Positions 53,294 through 61,289 of a stretch of DNA of 64,000 nucleotides are shown piece after piece (the stretch's first letter is position 1; every line of letters begins with the position of its first letter). The DNA is taken from NCBI RefSeq assembly GCF_900115785.1, contig NZ_FOYS01000002.1, forward strand, positions 434,001 to 498,000, written 5' to 3'. The stretch comes from Halogeometricum limi. GTDB lineage: Archaea > Halobacteriota > Halobacteria > Halobacteriales > Haloferacaceae. The notes below the pieces were generated by a model that worked only from the letters and a program-made list of their open reading frames with translations, did not search any database and was not told where the DNA came from. The position numbers and the translations under genes were made by a program.

Positions 53294-53707
53294 TCAGGCG
53301 TAGTCGAGGTCCCGCAGGTAGTCGCAGCAGACGTGCGCGTAGAGCACGACAGCGACGAAGACGGCGAGACGGCCGACCCCCGCGAGGACGAGCGAGAGCG
53401 TGAGAACGCCGCCGACGAGGTGATGACTGAACAGTCGTCGTCTCCGGAGGCCGCCGTCGATGTCGGCGAACACCTTCTCCTGTTCGACCAGTCCGACGCG
53501 AGGGTTGCGCACCGCGCGGGCGAGGTTGTGCCAGTCGCCGGTGACGCCGCGGGCGACGACGAAGTGGTCTAAGTCGACGAAGACGCTCAGCAGGACGCCG
53601 CCGAGGACCACGCCCGCGAGCACCGCCGTCCCCGCGTCGGGGAAGACGACCAGTGCCGCCGGGACGGACACCGCCGCGCCGACGACGGCGTGTTCTGCCG
53701 ACTTCAC
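53294..53707 (-). CDS. Membrane protein resembling DUF457/YdjM hydrolase-like family
   Basis: A 137-residue protein with about four helices. It has DLDHFVVARG near residue 46 and SHHLVGGVLT near 94, a pattern of Asp/His in loops similar to the YdjM (DUF457) membrane proteins, but the match is loose. The C-terminus contains VLYAHVCCDYL with an unusual Cys-Cys pair. It shares a strand with the SelW-like gene, 3 nt apart, and may be co-transcribed. Confidence 0.55.
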   Translation of the reverse strand: MKSAEHAVVGAAVSVPAALVVFPDAGTAVLAGVVLGGVLLSVFVDLDHFVVARGVTGDWHNLARAVRNPRVGLVEQEKVFADIDGGLRRRRLFSHHLVGGVLTLSLVLAGVGRLAVFVAVVLYAHVCCDYLRDLDYA

Positions 53708-53710
53708 GGT

Positions 53711-53941
53711 TCAGACCGACGAGCGGACGCGGCGCGTTATCTCGTCGACGTCGTACTCGTCGTCGGCTTTGTCCCAGACCACCTCGCCGTCGACGGCGAC
53801 GGTGAGGACGCCGTGGTCGCCGGTGACCAGCGACACGCGGTCCAACCGCTCGCCGAACTGGCTCAGGAGGGCGTGTTGGATGGCTTCGGCTCTGTCGAGG
53901 AACTCGCAGGGGACGCAGTACTCTATCTCCACGTCGGTCAT
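53711..53941 (-). CDS. SelT/SelW/SelH (Rdx)-family redox protein
   Basis: A 76-residue thioredoxin-like protein. The CxxC redox motif CVPC is at residues 9-12 in EIEYCVPCEFLDRA; the rest reads as the beta-alpha-beta Rdx fold with GVLTVAVDGEVVWDK. In this family selenocysteine is replaced here by Cys. Electron partner unknown. The start is ATG 53941. Confidence 0.88.
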   Translation of the reverse strand: MTDVEIEYCVPCEFLDRAEAIQHALLSQFGERLDRVSLVTGDHGVLTVAVDGEVVWDKADDEYDVDEITRRVRSSV

Positions 53942-53965
53942 ACGTGGACTGCTCCGGCCTGGTAA

Positions 53966-54091
53966 TTAAACGTACGCGCCGGTCAGTCGGCGAGGGAGAC
54001 GACGGTGTCGGCGGGCGTCCGGCGACCCGACGCATCCGGTCGAGAGACCGGCGACGCTGGCGAGGAGGACGCGGCGAAAGAGGCGGGACAT
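53966..54091 (-). pseudogene. Decayed lipoprotein gene (signal peptide remnant)
   Basis: The minus-strand ATG at 54091 opens a 41-codon frame that begins MSRLFRRVLLASVAGLSTGC, an archaeal lipoprotein signal with lipobox Cys20. It then turns into arginine-rich out-of-frame sequence. In the +1 frame the same region reads TPADTVVSLAD and stops, which looks like an authentic C-terminal end. A CTTACT element about 26 nt upstream suggests the promoter survives. I infer a deletion that removed the middle of a lipoprotein gene and joined the ends out of frame. Confidence 0.5.
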
Positions 54092-54141
54092 GGTCGGAGA
54101 TTGCTCGACGTGCAGTAAGTGTCTTCAGGTGACGAGAGCGG

Positions 54142-54810
54142 TCAGTCGCCCTCGGAGAACCCGAACGGCCGCCAGTAGAGGAGGGCGACGGTGACGACGA
54201 AGACGAGCGTCGAGATGTCGTACGAGAGGTCGAACGTCGCCGCGACGAGCGCCGAACTACTTCCGAACACGCCGGTCAGGAGGGAGGCGAGGATGGGCCA
54301 CGAACAGGAGACACAGGAGAGCAGACCCAGCAATCCCGACACCGCAGAGCCCGAAGCGTCGATGACCGTCGCGTAGACGAGGTACGCCAACGCGAGGTAG
54401 CCGACGACGCGGGCGGGCATGAGGACGACGGCGACGTACGGCGTCGTGAACACGGGTGCCGGTCCCCACCCGGGGGCGAGGGTGGCGAGTCGCGCGCCCC
54501 AGTCGGCCCCCGACGGAACCGAGGAGACGACGATACCGCCCGCGACGGCGAGTGCAACGAGGTAGCCGACGGCGACGACGCCGGCGCGCCGTCTCGTCTT
54601 CTCGTCCGCCGGCGCCGGCGTCGTCTTCCAGACGGCGAGGACGCCGACGGCTATCCAGAGGAGTCCGTAGAACGCGTAGCGCGGTTGCGTAAGCGTGATG
54701 TCGGCGAGGAGGACGTACGCGAACGCCAAGATGCCGAGCGTGTTCGCCAAGAGGCCGACGTAGAGGAGGTCACGGTCGAACGCGACTCTGAGAGATTCGG
54801 TGACGCCCAT
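54142..54810 (-). CDS. Polytopic membrane protein coupled to heme O synthase
   Basis: A 222-residue protein with about six helices. In the fifth it has LLSCVSCSWPILASLLTG, a Cys-x-x-Cys-x-Trp-Pro segment that could bind copper or a heme, and it opens with MGVTESLRVAFDRDLLYVGLLANTLGILAF. No family is recognised beyond a haloarchaeal one. The ATG shares one base with the heme O synthase stop (TGATG), so a link to cytochrome oxidase assembly is likely but unproved. Confidence 0.65.
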   Translation of the reverse strand: MGVTESLRVAFDRDLLYVGLLANTLGILAFAYVLLADITLTQPRYAFYGLLWIAVGVLAVWKTTPAPADEKTRRRAGVVAVGYLVALAVAGGIVVSSVPSGADWGARLATLAPGWGPAPVFTTPYVAVVLMPARVVGYLALAYLVYATVIDASGSAVSGLLGLLSCVSCSWPILASLLTGVFGSSSALVAATFDLSYDISTLVFVVTVALLYWRPFGFSEGD

Positions 54811-56216
54811 CAGACGGCGAGCGTGTCGACGACGACGGCCAACAGGAGCATCCCGAGGTAGGCGTTCGAGGCGTGGAACGCGCGGAACGCGGCCGACTCC
54901 GTCTGTTCGTAGTGCAGGCGGACGACGAAGTAGAGGAACACCGCGCCGAAGACGACGCTCGTCAGCGCGTAGACGAGGCCGAGACCCTTCAGCGCCGCGA
55001 GTGCGCCCGCCGCGACGAGCGTCGCGCCGAGGTACCAGAGGATGTGCTTTCGCGTCGTCGTCTCGCCGCGGACGACGGGCATCATCGGGAACCCGCCGCG
55101 GGCGTAGTCGTCCTTGTACGCCAACGCGAGGTTGTAGAAGTGCGCGGGCGTCCAGAGGAAGATGACCGTCGCCAAGAGGAGGCCGCCGAAGCCGATGCTC
55201 CCCGTGACGGCCACCCAGCCGATGAGCGCCGGAAGCGCGCCCGCCGCGCCGCCGATGACGGTGTTCTGGACCGTGTTCGGCTTCAGGATGAGCGTGTAGA
55301 CGACGCTGTAGAAGAGGATGGCGGCGACGCCGAGGACGGCCGCGAGGGTGTTCACCCACGCGAACAGCGCCACGGAGGCGACGGCGAGAGCGACGCCGAA
55401 CGCGATGGCGTGGCTGACGGGGACCAAGTCGACCGCGAGGGGTCGGTCGCTCGTCCGCTCCATGCGCCGGTCGATGTCGCGTTCGAGGACGTGGTTGAAC
55501 GTCCCCGACGCGCCGATGGAGAGGACGCCGCCGCCGAGCGTCGCGAGGACGACGGCGGGCGAGAGGCCGGTACTCGTCGTCGCCGCCAGCGCCATGCCCG
55601 CCGAGGCGACGAGGCAGAGCAGCCACATCAGCCGCGGCTTCATCAGGCGGAAGTAGGCGTTCGCCGTCGCCTTCGCGCGTTCGACGGGGTCCGTCGGGAC
55701 GACGGGTTCGTGCGGTCGCTCGGACGGCAGGTCCGGTTCGGGTCGCTCCTGCGGTCGGTCCGTCGGGTCGCCCGTGTCGGACTCCAACGTCCACGCGAGC
55801 GCGAGGACGAGGCCGCCGAAGATGGCCATGCCGACGGCCAGATGGACCGTCGACAGCGTCGTTCCCGCGCCGTCGACGGCGACGAGCGCGCCCAGTCCGG
55901 CCTGGACCGGGTAGAGGACGCCCGCGACGACCATCGCGCCGAGCACCCGGCGGCTCACGCCGGTCCGGAGGCCCGCGACGAGCGTCGCGACGCCGAGGAG
56001 GCCGACGACGACGGCGGCCAGTCGGTGGCCCACCGCCAGCCATCCGGCCGCGGTGGTCGGTGCGGCGAAGCCGTCACCGCAGACCGGCCACGCGGTGCAC
56101 GCCGCCGCGGCGTCTGTGAGGGCCGTCGTCGCACCGACGAGGAGCAGGAGGTAGACGCCCATCGCGGTGGCGGCGAGGAGGCCGTGAAAACGGTCGTGTG
56201 TGCGGTTCGAGTCCAC
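54810..56216 (-). CDS. ctaB: Heme O synthase with CtaA-like N-terminal domain
   Basis: A 468-residue fusion. Residues 1-150 contain four helices like half of heme A synthase CtaA, with conserved histidines in AVGHRLAAVVVGL and TLSTVHLAVGMA. From about 185 the protein is a UbiA-type protoheme IX farnesyltransferase (CtaB): NHVLERDIDRRMERTSDRPL carries the Mg/prenyl-diphosphate DxxxD motif, and the second motif is in YKDDYARGG. Together they would make heme O, and perhaps heme A, for the terminal oxidase. coxB is immediately adjacent and divergent. Linker 150-185 is Pro/Glu-rich. Confidence 0.9.
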   Translation of the reverse strand: MDSNRTHDRFHGLLAATAMGVYLLLLVGATTALTDAAAACTAWPVCGDGFAAPTTAAGWLAVGHRLAAVVVGLLGVATLVAGLRTGVSRRVLGAMVVAGVLYPVQAGLGALVAVDGAGTTLSTVHLAVGMAIFGGLVLALAWTLESDTGDPTDRPQERPEPDLPSERPHEPVVPTDPVERAKATANAYFRLMKPRLMWLLCLVASAGMALAATTSTGLSPAVVLATLGGGVLSIGASGTFNHVLERDIDRRMERTSDRPLAVDLVPVSHAIAFGVALAVASVALFAWVNTLAAVLGVAAILFYSVVYTLILKPNTVQNTVIGGAAGALPALIGWVAVTGSIGFGGLLLATVIFLWTPAHFYNLALAYKDDYARGGFPMMPVVRGETTTRKHILWYLGATLVAAGALAALKGLGLVYALTSVVFGAVFLYFVVRLHYEQTESAAFRAFHASNAYLGMLLLAVVVDTLAV

Positions 56217-56295
56217 GAATAGTCACCTGTCGGTCCTTCGTAACCGGCGTACTTAGACTCCGCGCTTTCCAGAGTGCGCGACGAAAAGACAGCAA

Positions 56296-56304
56296 CTATT
56301 TAGG
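56296..56304 (+). promoter_or_regulatory. Candidate TATA box of coxB
   Basis: CTATTTAGG centred about 30 nt before the coxB ATG; a leader of a few bases is predicted. Confidence 0.45.
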
Positions 56305-56329
56305 CACTTGTTCCTAAGCGCAAACCAAG

Positions 56330-57109
56330 ATGCGAAAGACGCGTTTAGCGCTCGTTTCGGCCCTCTCGGTGCTCGTTCTCGCACTGTTTGTGGACCCTGT
56401 CGCCGCCCAGCCGTCGGCGACTGCCGAGCTCATCAACGAGCTGAACAGCAAGCTTCTGTACGTGGCCATCCCCATCACCGTCCTCGTCGAGGTCATCCTC
56501 CTCTACGCGGTGATCAAGTTCCGCAACAACGACAACCCGCTCCCGACGAAGGAGAACCGTCGCCTCGAAATCACGTGGACCATCGCGACGGCCATCATCC
56601 TCCTGTTCGTCGGCGTCGCCTCCTACGGCGTGCTGGCGAACGACAACGTCACCTACCAACCGCAGACCGAACTCGAGGGCGAAGAGCCCGTCGTCGTCCA
56701 CGCCGAGGCGTTCCAGTGGGGCTGGGAGATGTCCTACCCCGAGGAGGGCAACTTCAGCAGCGGTACTGAGATCGTGATCCCCAAGGACCGCCCCGTGGTG
56801 TTCCAAGTGACGTCGAGAGACGTGATACACGGCTTCCACGTCCCCGAGCTGGCGCTGAAGACGGACGCGATGCCCGGGCAGGAGAACCTCATCAAGACCG
56901 TCGCGTACGAGGAAGGCACCTACCAGGGCTACTGCACCGAGTACTGCGGCGTCGCGCACTCGCAGATGTACTTCACCGTCGAAGTCGTCTCGCAGGAAGA
57001 GTACCAGCAGTGGGTCGCAGAGCAGCAGAACAGCAGTGGCGGCGAGAGCGGCGGAAACAGCACGGCGCAGAACAGCAGTAGCGTCGCGCCGCCCGCACTC
57101 GCACAGTAA
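56330..57109 (+). CDS. coxB: Cytochrome c oxidase subunit II
   Basis: Subunit of a heme-copper oxidase that holds the binuclear CuA centre; 259 residues. After a signal peptide (residues 1-26) come two helices (about 41-63 and 82-104), then a cupredoxin domain outside the membrane. CuA ligands are His167, Cys202, Cys206, His210 and Met213 in VIHGFHVP and CTEYCGVAHSQM, with Glu204 as bridging residue. The C-terminal 35 residues are a Ser/Gln/Gly-rich tail. No other oxidase subunit follows within the window. Confidence 0.95.
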   Translation: MRKTRLALVSALSVLVLALFVDPVAAQPSATAELINELNSKLLYVAIPITVLVEVILLYAVIKFRNNDNPLPTKENRRLEITWTIATAIILLFVGVASYGVLANDNVTYQPQTELEGEEPVVVHAEAFQWGWEMSYPEEGNFSSGTEIVIPKDRPVVFQVTSRDVIHGFHVPELALKTDAMPGQENLIKTVAYEEGTYQGYCTEYCGVAHSQMYFTVEVVSQEEYQQWVAEQQNSSGGESGGNSTAQNSSSVAPPALAQ

Positions 57110-57126
57110 CGCACAGCGGACCGTTC

Positions 57127-57170
57127 TCTCGAACCGTCTCTTCGTCTTCCCGGTCTCTTTTCCTCTCCCG
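57127..57170 (+). terminator. Possible pyrimidine-rich terminator after coxB
   Basis: In the 195 nt between convergent coxB and ribL the plus strand has several C/T runs, the longest ending with TCTCTTTTCCTCTCCC. Archaeal termination uses T-rich tracts like this; no gene is seen in the gap. Confidence 0.3.
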
Positions 57171-57304
57171 ACGACGCTCGTCTCTGCAGTCGCTGGGCTT
57201 CGCCCTCTGTCGCCACTCCGCTATCGATGCACGGCAACGCCGCCGCTGGAGAGCCGTCGCTCACGGGCGCCTTCGGTACCCGACTCGGAGAAACGCTCGG
57301 TGGA

Positions 57305-57775
57305 TTACTGCGGCGCGCCGTCTGACGACTCGGATTCGGCCTCGTCGTCGCGGACGGCGAGGATGCGGTCGATGATGCGACCCGTCGAGAGCAGTTCTCC
57401 CTCGTAGGCTGGTTCGCGACCCGACGCGCGAGTGACCTCGCAGTCGATGTCTCGCGCTCGGAGGGCGGCGCGGATTCCTTCGGGGTCGTGGTGTTGGTCG
57501 TGGCCGAGGACGATGACGTCCGGTTGGATGCGTTCGATGGGAACGAAGATGTCTTCGAGGTGGCCGAGGTGCGCTTCCGTCACCATCGAGAGGGCGTCGA
57601 CCATGTCGCGACGCTGCCGGTCCGGGAGGATGGGTTTGGCCTTGTGCGTGACGTTCTCGCGCCGAGCGACGATGACGTGGAGTTCGTCGCCGAGGGCGGC
57701 CGCGTCGCTCAGGTAGTGGAGGTGGCCGGGGTGGAGGATGTCGAACGTCCCCTGTGCGATGACGCGGCGGGTCAT
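57305..57775 (-). CDS. ribL: RibL, FAD synthase
   Basis: Archaeal FMN adenylyltransferase, transferring AMP from ATP to FMN to make FAD; 156 residues. The nucleotidyltransferase HxGH motif is His15-Pro-Gly-His18 in [14 protein letters not shown], and the second motif is STGRIIDRI. The C-terminal acidic tail (about 145-156) is a halophile trait. The ATG overlaps the JAMM stop (ATGA), so the two genes are co-translated. Confidence 0.92.
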   Translation of the reverse strand: MTRRVIAQGTFDILHPGHLHYLSDAAALGDELHVIVARRENVTHKAKPILPDRQRRDMVDALSMVTEAHLGHLEDIFVPIERIQPDVIVLGHDQHHDPEGIRAALRARDIDCEVTRASGREPAYEGELLSTGRIIDRILAVRDDEAESESSDGAPQ

Positions 57776-58266
57776 CGGTCGAACTCCTCTTCGTCGAGGC
57801 CGAGGTCGGACTCGTCGAAGTCGAAAAAGTCCTCCGGGTCGGGGAGGTCGACGTCCAGTACGTCGAGCGTCGTCGGCGACCCCTCCTGGTCGAACGCCCG
57901 CCAGTCGCTTCGGCGGTACGGGTGTCCGAGGATGAGGTGGACCTGTCCCTGGCCGAACGTGTCCAGGTCGGCGTCGCTGGGGCGGAGGACGCCGTTCGGG
58001 TGCGAGTGAACCGACCCGACGACGCGGAAGTCGTTCGGCACCATGTTCGAATCGACCGTCGCGCTCACGGGGTCGGACTTCGTCCCCGGAATGATGAGGA
58101 CGTCGGTGATGACGGTGCCCGACTCGTCGAGGCCGACGCGTCTGGCGTCTTCGCCGCGGAGAAAGCCCATGTACTCGTTCGGATGAGTCTCCTTGGACGC
58201 CTCCAACGCGAACTCGAGTGCCTCCTCGGCGATACCGAGAATCTCTTTCGACCGGAAGAGGCGCAT
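57772..58266 (-). CDS. JAMM/MPN-domain metalloprotease (desampylase-like)
   Basis: A 164-residue zinc isopeptidase-type domain. The JAMM signature is complete: Glu31 (NEYMGF), His87 and His89 in SVHSHPNG, Ser97 and Asp100 in PSDADLD. In Haloferax, a JAMM protein cleaves the ubiquitin-like SAMP proteins from their targets; this one is a possible relative. The C-terminal part is strongly acidic with Asp/Glu. It sits upstream of ribL and is coupled to it. A CTCTTAG element about 28 nt before the ATG fits a leaderless mRNA. Confidence 0.88.
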   Translation of the reverse strand: MRLFRSKEILGIAEEALEFALEASKETHPNEYMGFLRGEDARRVGLDESGTVITDVLIIPGTKSDPVSATVDSNMVPNDFRVVGSVHSHPNGVLRPSDADLDTFGQGQVHLILGHPYRRSDWRAFDQEGSPTTLDVLDVDLPDPEDFFDFDESDLGLDEEEFDR

Positions 58267-58386
58267 GCCACCAACTCCGGTTCGTCGGCATCTAAGAGTT
58301 CCGGTCCGTGAAGCGCCGAAATCGGGAGACTGCGGCGCGATGCCCGAAGCGTCACTCTCAGGGTGCCGGCGAACCCAGACGGTCGT

Positions 58387-59253
58387 ATGCCAGACGAGAC
58401 GCCGTCCGCCGAGACGATTCGCACCCGCGCGGAGTCACAGTTCGAGTCGCCGGTGACCGCGCTCTCGGAACTCGACGGCGGCGAGGTCGGAACCGTCTAC
58501 CGAGTCGAGTTCGCCGACCGGTCTCCTGTCGTCGCGAAAGCCGGGGACACGCCGCTCACCGTCGAGGCGGAGATGCTCCGCTACCTCGCCCGCGAGTCGC
58601 CGCTTCCGGTCCCCGAGGTGTACGACGCGGCCGACGACCTCCTGTTCTTGCAGTACGTCGACGGCGACGGGCGGTTCACCGAGTCGGTCGAACGCGATAT
58701 CGCCGACCACCTCGCCGCCCTCCACGAGGTGACAGCCGACCGGTCGGGGTTCTCGTTCGACACGCTCAGCGGGCCGTACCACTTCCCGAACCCGTGGACC
58801 GAGTCGTGGGTCGAGTTCTTCCGCGAGCACCGACTGCTGGACGTCGCCGACGCCGCCGCCGCGGAGGGGACGCTTCCCGCCACCGACCGGGAACGCGTGA
58901 CCGCTCTCGCGTCCGACTTGGACTCGCTCCTCGCCGAACCGGACGAACCTTCACTCGTCCACGGCGACGTGTGGCGCGAGAACGTCGTCGTCCGCGACGG
59001 CCGCGTCCGGGCGTTTCTCGACCCCGCGACGTACTACGGCCACCCCGAGGTCGAACTCGCGTACGTCGCCGCCTTCGACGGGTTCGGCGACGCCTTCTTC
59101 GACCGGTACGACGAACTGCGCGGAATCGACCCCGGGTTCTTCGAGACGAGAGCGACGGTGTACGGCGTCCACCCGCTTCTCGAACACGTCCGCTACTTCG
59201 GCCGCGACTACCTCCCGCACCTCCGCGAGGCGTTGGACGAGTTGGGCTACTGA
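58387..59253 (+). CDS. Fructosamine-3-kinase-family protein
   Basis: A 288-residue kinase of the protein-kinase-like aminoglycoside/fructosamine family. ATP site Lys51 (VVAKAGD), catalytic HGDVWRENVV (192-201; Asp194) and DPATYYGHPEVELA (212-225) with metal Asp212 are visible. Fructosamine kinases repair glycated proteins; the true substrate here is unknown. The start is ATG 58387; a GTG 24 nt upstream is in frame. Monocistronic by its neighbours. Confidence 0.88.
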   Translation: MPDETPSAETIRTRAESQFESPVTALSELDGGEVGTVYRVEFADRSPVVAKAGDTPLTVEAEMLRYLARESPLPVPEVYDAADDLLFLQYVDGDGRFTESVERDIADHLAALHEVTADRSGFSFDTLSGPYHFPNPWTESWVEFFREHRLLDVADAAAAEGTLPATDRERVTALASDLDSLLAEPDEPSLVHGDVWRENVVVRDGRVRAFLDPATYYGHPEVELAYVAAFDGFGDAFFDRYDELRGIDPGFFETRATVYGVHPLLEHVRYFGRDYLPHLREALDELGY

Positions 59254-59309
59254 GCGCGGTCGCGAGGTGACTGGATTCGACCGCCTCGGACCCCGACGCG
59301 CATGTAAAG

Positions 59310-59316
59310 TCTTAAC
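59310..59316 (+). promoter_or_regulatory. Candidate promoter element of the RecJ-like gene
   Basis: TCTTAAC centred 28 nt before the ATG at 59341; leaderless spacing. Confidence 0.35.
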
Positions 59317-59340
59317 CGCCGGCCACCACTTGAATCGACC

Positions 59341-61263
59341 ATGACCGTCGAAAACGCCGGGGATTCCGGCGGCGAGTCCGGTTCGAATTCGGACGCGGAC
59401 TCGCGACCTGTCGTCTACGATTTAGCACCGAACTGCACGCTCGAAGACACCGAAGTCGGCGCGCACTACCACGCCGTCGTCAACGGCGTCGTCGAGTACG
59501 GCGTCTTCGTCGACGTCTCCGACGAGGTGTCCGGCCTCGTCCACGAGTCGAACCTCGACCGCACCTACGAAGTCGGTGACCGTCTGGTCGTCACGCTCGA
59601 AGAGGTCCGCGAGAACGGCGACGTCGCGTTCGACACGGCGAACTTCGACGACTACCAGACGAAGACCGTCGACTACGAACCCGACATCACGCCGATAGCC
59701 GACCTCGAAGCGGGGTCGGACGTGTTCGTCGAGGGCGTCGTCGCACAGATCAAACAGACGGGCGGTCCCACCGTCTTCCGCATCTCCGACGACACCGGTA
59801 TCGTCTCCGCCGCCGCCTTCGAGGAGGCGGGCGTCCGCGCCCACCCCGAAGTCGAACTGGACGACGTCGTCCGCGTCAGTGGCACCACCGAGAGCCACGA
59901 GGGTGCGCTCCAACTCGAAGTCGGGTCGATGACCCGACTCGACGACGAGGCGGCCGCAGAGACGCGACAGCGTCTGGCGTCCGCGCTCGACGAACGCGCC
60001 GAACCGAACGACGTCGACCCCCTCGTCGAGTGGTCGGCGTTCGAGAAACTCCGCGACGACCTGCGCGACGTCGCTCGTCTGCTCCGCCGGACGGTCCTCG
60101 AAGGCCGTCCCATCCGCGTCCGCCACCACGCCGACGGCGACGGCATGTGCGCGTCCGTTCCGGTCCAACTGGCCTTAGAGAACTTCATCAGCGAGGTCCA
60201 CGACGACGACGACGCGCCGCGACACCTCATCAAGCGCCTCCCCTCGAAGGCGCCGTTCTACGAGATGGAAGACGTCACGCGCGACCTGAACTTCGCCTTA
60301 GAGGGTCGCTCGCGGCACGGCCAGCGACTCCCCCTCCTGCTCATGCTCGACAACGGGTCGACGGAGGAAGACGTCCCCGCCTACGAGAACCTCGCGCACT
60401 ACGACGTGCCTATCGCCGTCGTCGACCACCACCACCCGGACCCCGAGGCGGTCGAACCCCTCCTCGACGCCCACGTCAACCCCTACCTCTACGACGAGGA
60501 CTACCGCATCACGACGGGGATGATGTGCGTCGAACTCGCGCGGATGATAGACCCCTCGGTCACGGACGACCTGAAGCACGTCCCCGCCGTCGCCGGCCTC
60601 TCGGACCGCTCGAAGGCCGAGGCGATGGACGATTTCGTCGAACTCGCCGAGAGTCAGGGCTACGACCGAGAGAACCTCCTCGACATCGGCGAAGCCCTCG
60701 ACTACGCGGCGCACTGGCTCCGCTACAGCGACGGGCAGTCCGTCGTCAACGACGTGCTCAACGTCGGCTGTGACGACGAGTCGCGCCACGAGGAACTGGT
60801 CGAGTTCCTCGCGACGCGGGCCGAACGCGACGTGGCCCGGCAACTGGACGCCGCGGAGTCGCACGTCGAGAGCGAGACGCTCAGTTCGGGCGCGCACCTC
60901 TACACCATCGACTTGGACGAGTGGGCGCACCGCTTCACCTACCCCGCGCCGGGGAAGACGACGGGCAAACTCCACGACCAGAAGGTCCAAGAGATGCAAG
61001 AACCCGTCATCACCATCGGCTACGGTCCGGACTTCGCCGTCCTCCGCTCGGACGGGGTGCGACTCGACATCCCGCAGATGGTCGCCGAACTCAACGAAGA
61101 AGTCGTCGGCGGCGGCGTCTCCGGCGGCGGCCACCTCGTCGTCGGGTCCATCAAGTTCGTGAAGGGCATGCGCGGCGAAGTCATCGACAGCCTCGTCGAG
61201 AAGATGGCCGACGCGGAACTCGACGCCGAACTCTCCTCGCAGGGCGTCGACGCGGAACTGTAA
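59341..61263 (+). CDS. RecJ-like DHH-family nuclease with S1 and OB domains
   Basis: A 640-residue protein. Domain order: acidic tail (1-25), an S1 RNA/DNA-binding fold (about 40-100), an OB/tRNA-anticodon-type domain (about 115-200), a DHH catalytic core with HADGDGMCA (263-271) and VDHHHPDPEA (361-370), and a C-terminal DHHA1 domain ending in GGGHLVVGSIKF. It is thus related to archaeal RecJ/HAN nucleases acting on single-stranded nucleic acid. The plain RecJ motif DHHH has all metal ligands in place. Partners such as GINS cannot be seen here. Confidence 0.88.
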   Translation: MTVENAGDSGGESGSNSDADSRPVVYDLAPNCTLEDTEVGAHYHAVVNGVVEYGVFVDVSDEVSGLVHESNLDRTYEVGDRLVVTLEEVRENGDVAFDTANFDDYQTKTVDYEPDITPIADLEAGSDVFVEGVVAQIKQTGGPTVFRISDDTGIVSAAAFEEAGVRAHPEVELDDVVRVSGTTESHEGALQLEVGSMTRLDDEAAAETRQRLASALDERAEPNDVDPLVEWSAFEKLRDDLRDVARLLRRTVLEGRPIRVRHHADGDGMCASVPVQLALENFISEVHDDDDAPRHLIKRLPSKAPFYEMEDVTRDLNFALEGRSRHGQRLPLLLMLDNGSTEEDVPAYENLAHYDVPIAVVDHHHPDPEAVEPLLDAHVNPYLYDEDYRITTGMMCVELARMIDPSVTDDLKHVPAVAGLSDRSKAEAMDDFVELAESQGYDRENLLDIGEALDYAAHWLRYSDGQSVVNDVLNVGCDDESRHEELVEFLATRAERDVARQLDAAESHVESETLSSGAHLYTIDLDEWAHRFTYPAPGKTTGKLHDQKVQEMQEPVITIGYGPDFAVLRSDGVRLDIPQMVAELNEEVVGGGVSGGGHLVVGSIKFVKGMRGEVIDSLVEKMADAELDAELSSQGVDAEL

Positions 61264-61289
61264 GTCGGTTCTCGACGCCGCAGTCGCGG

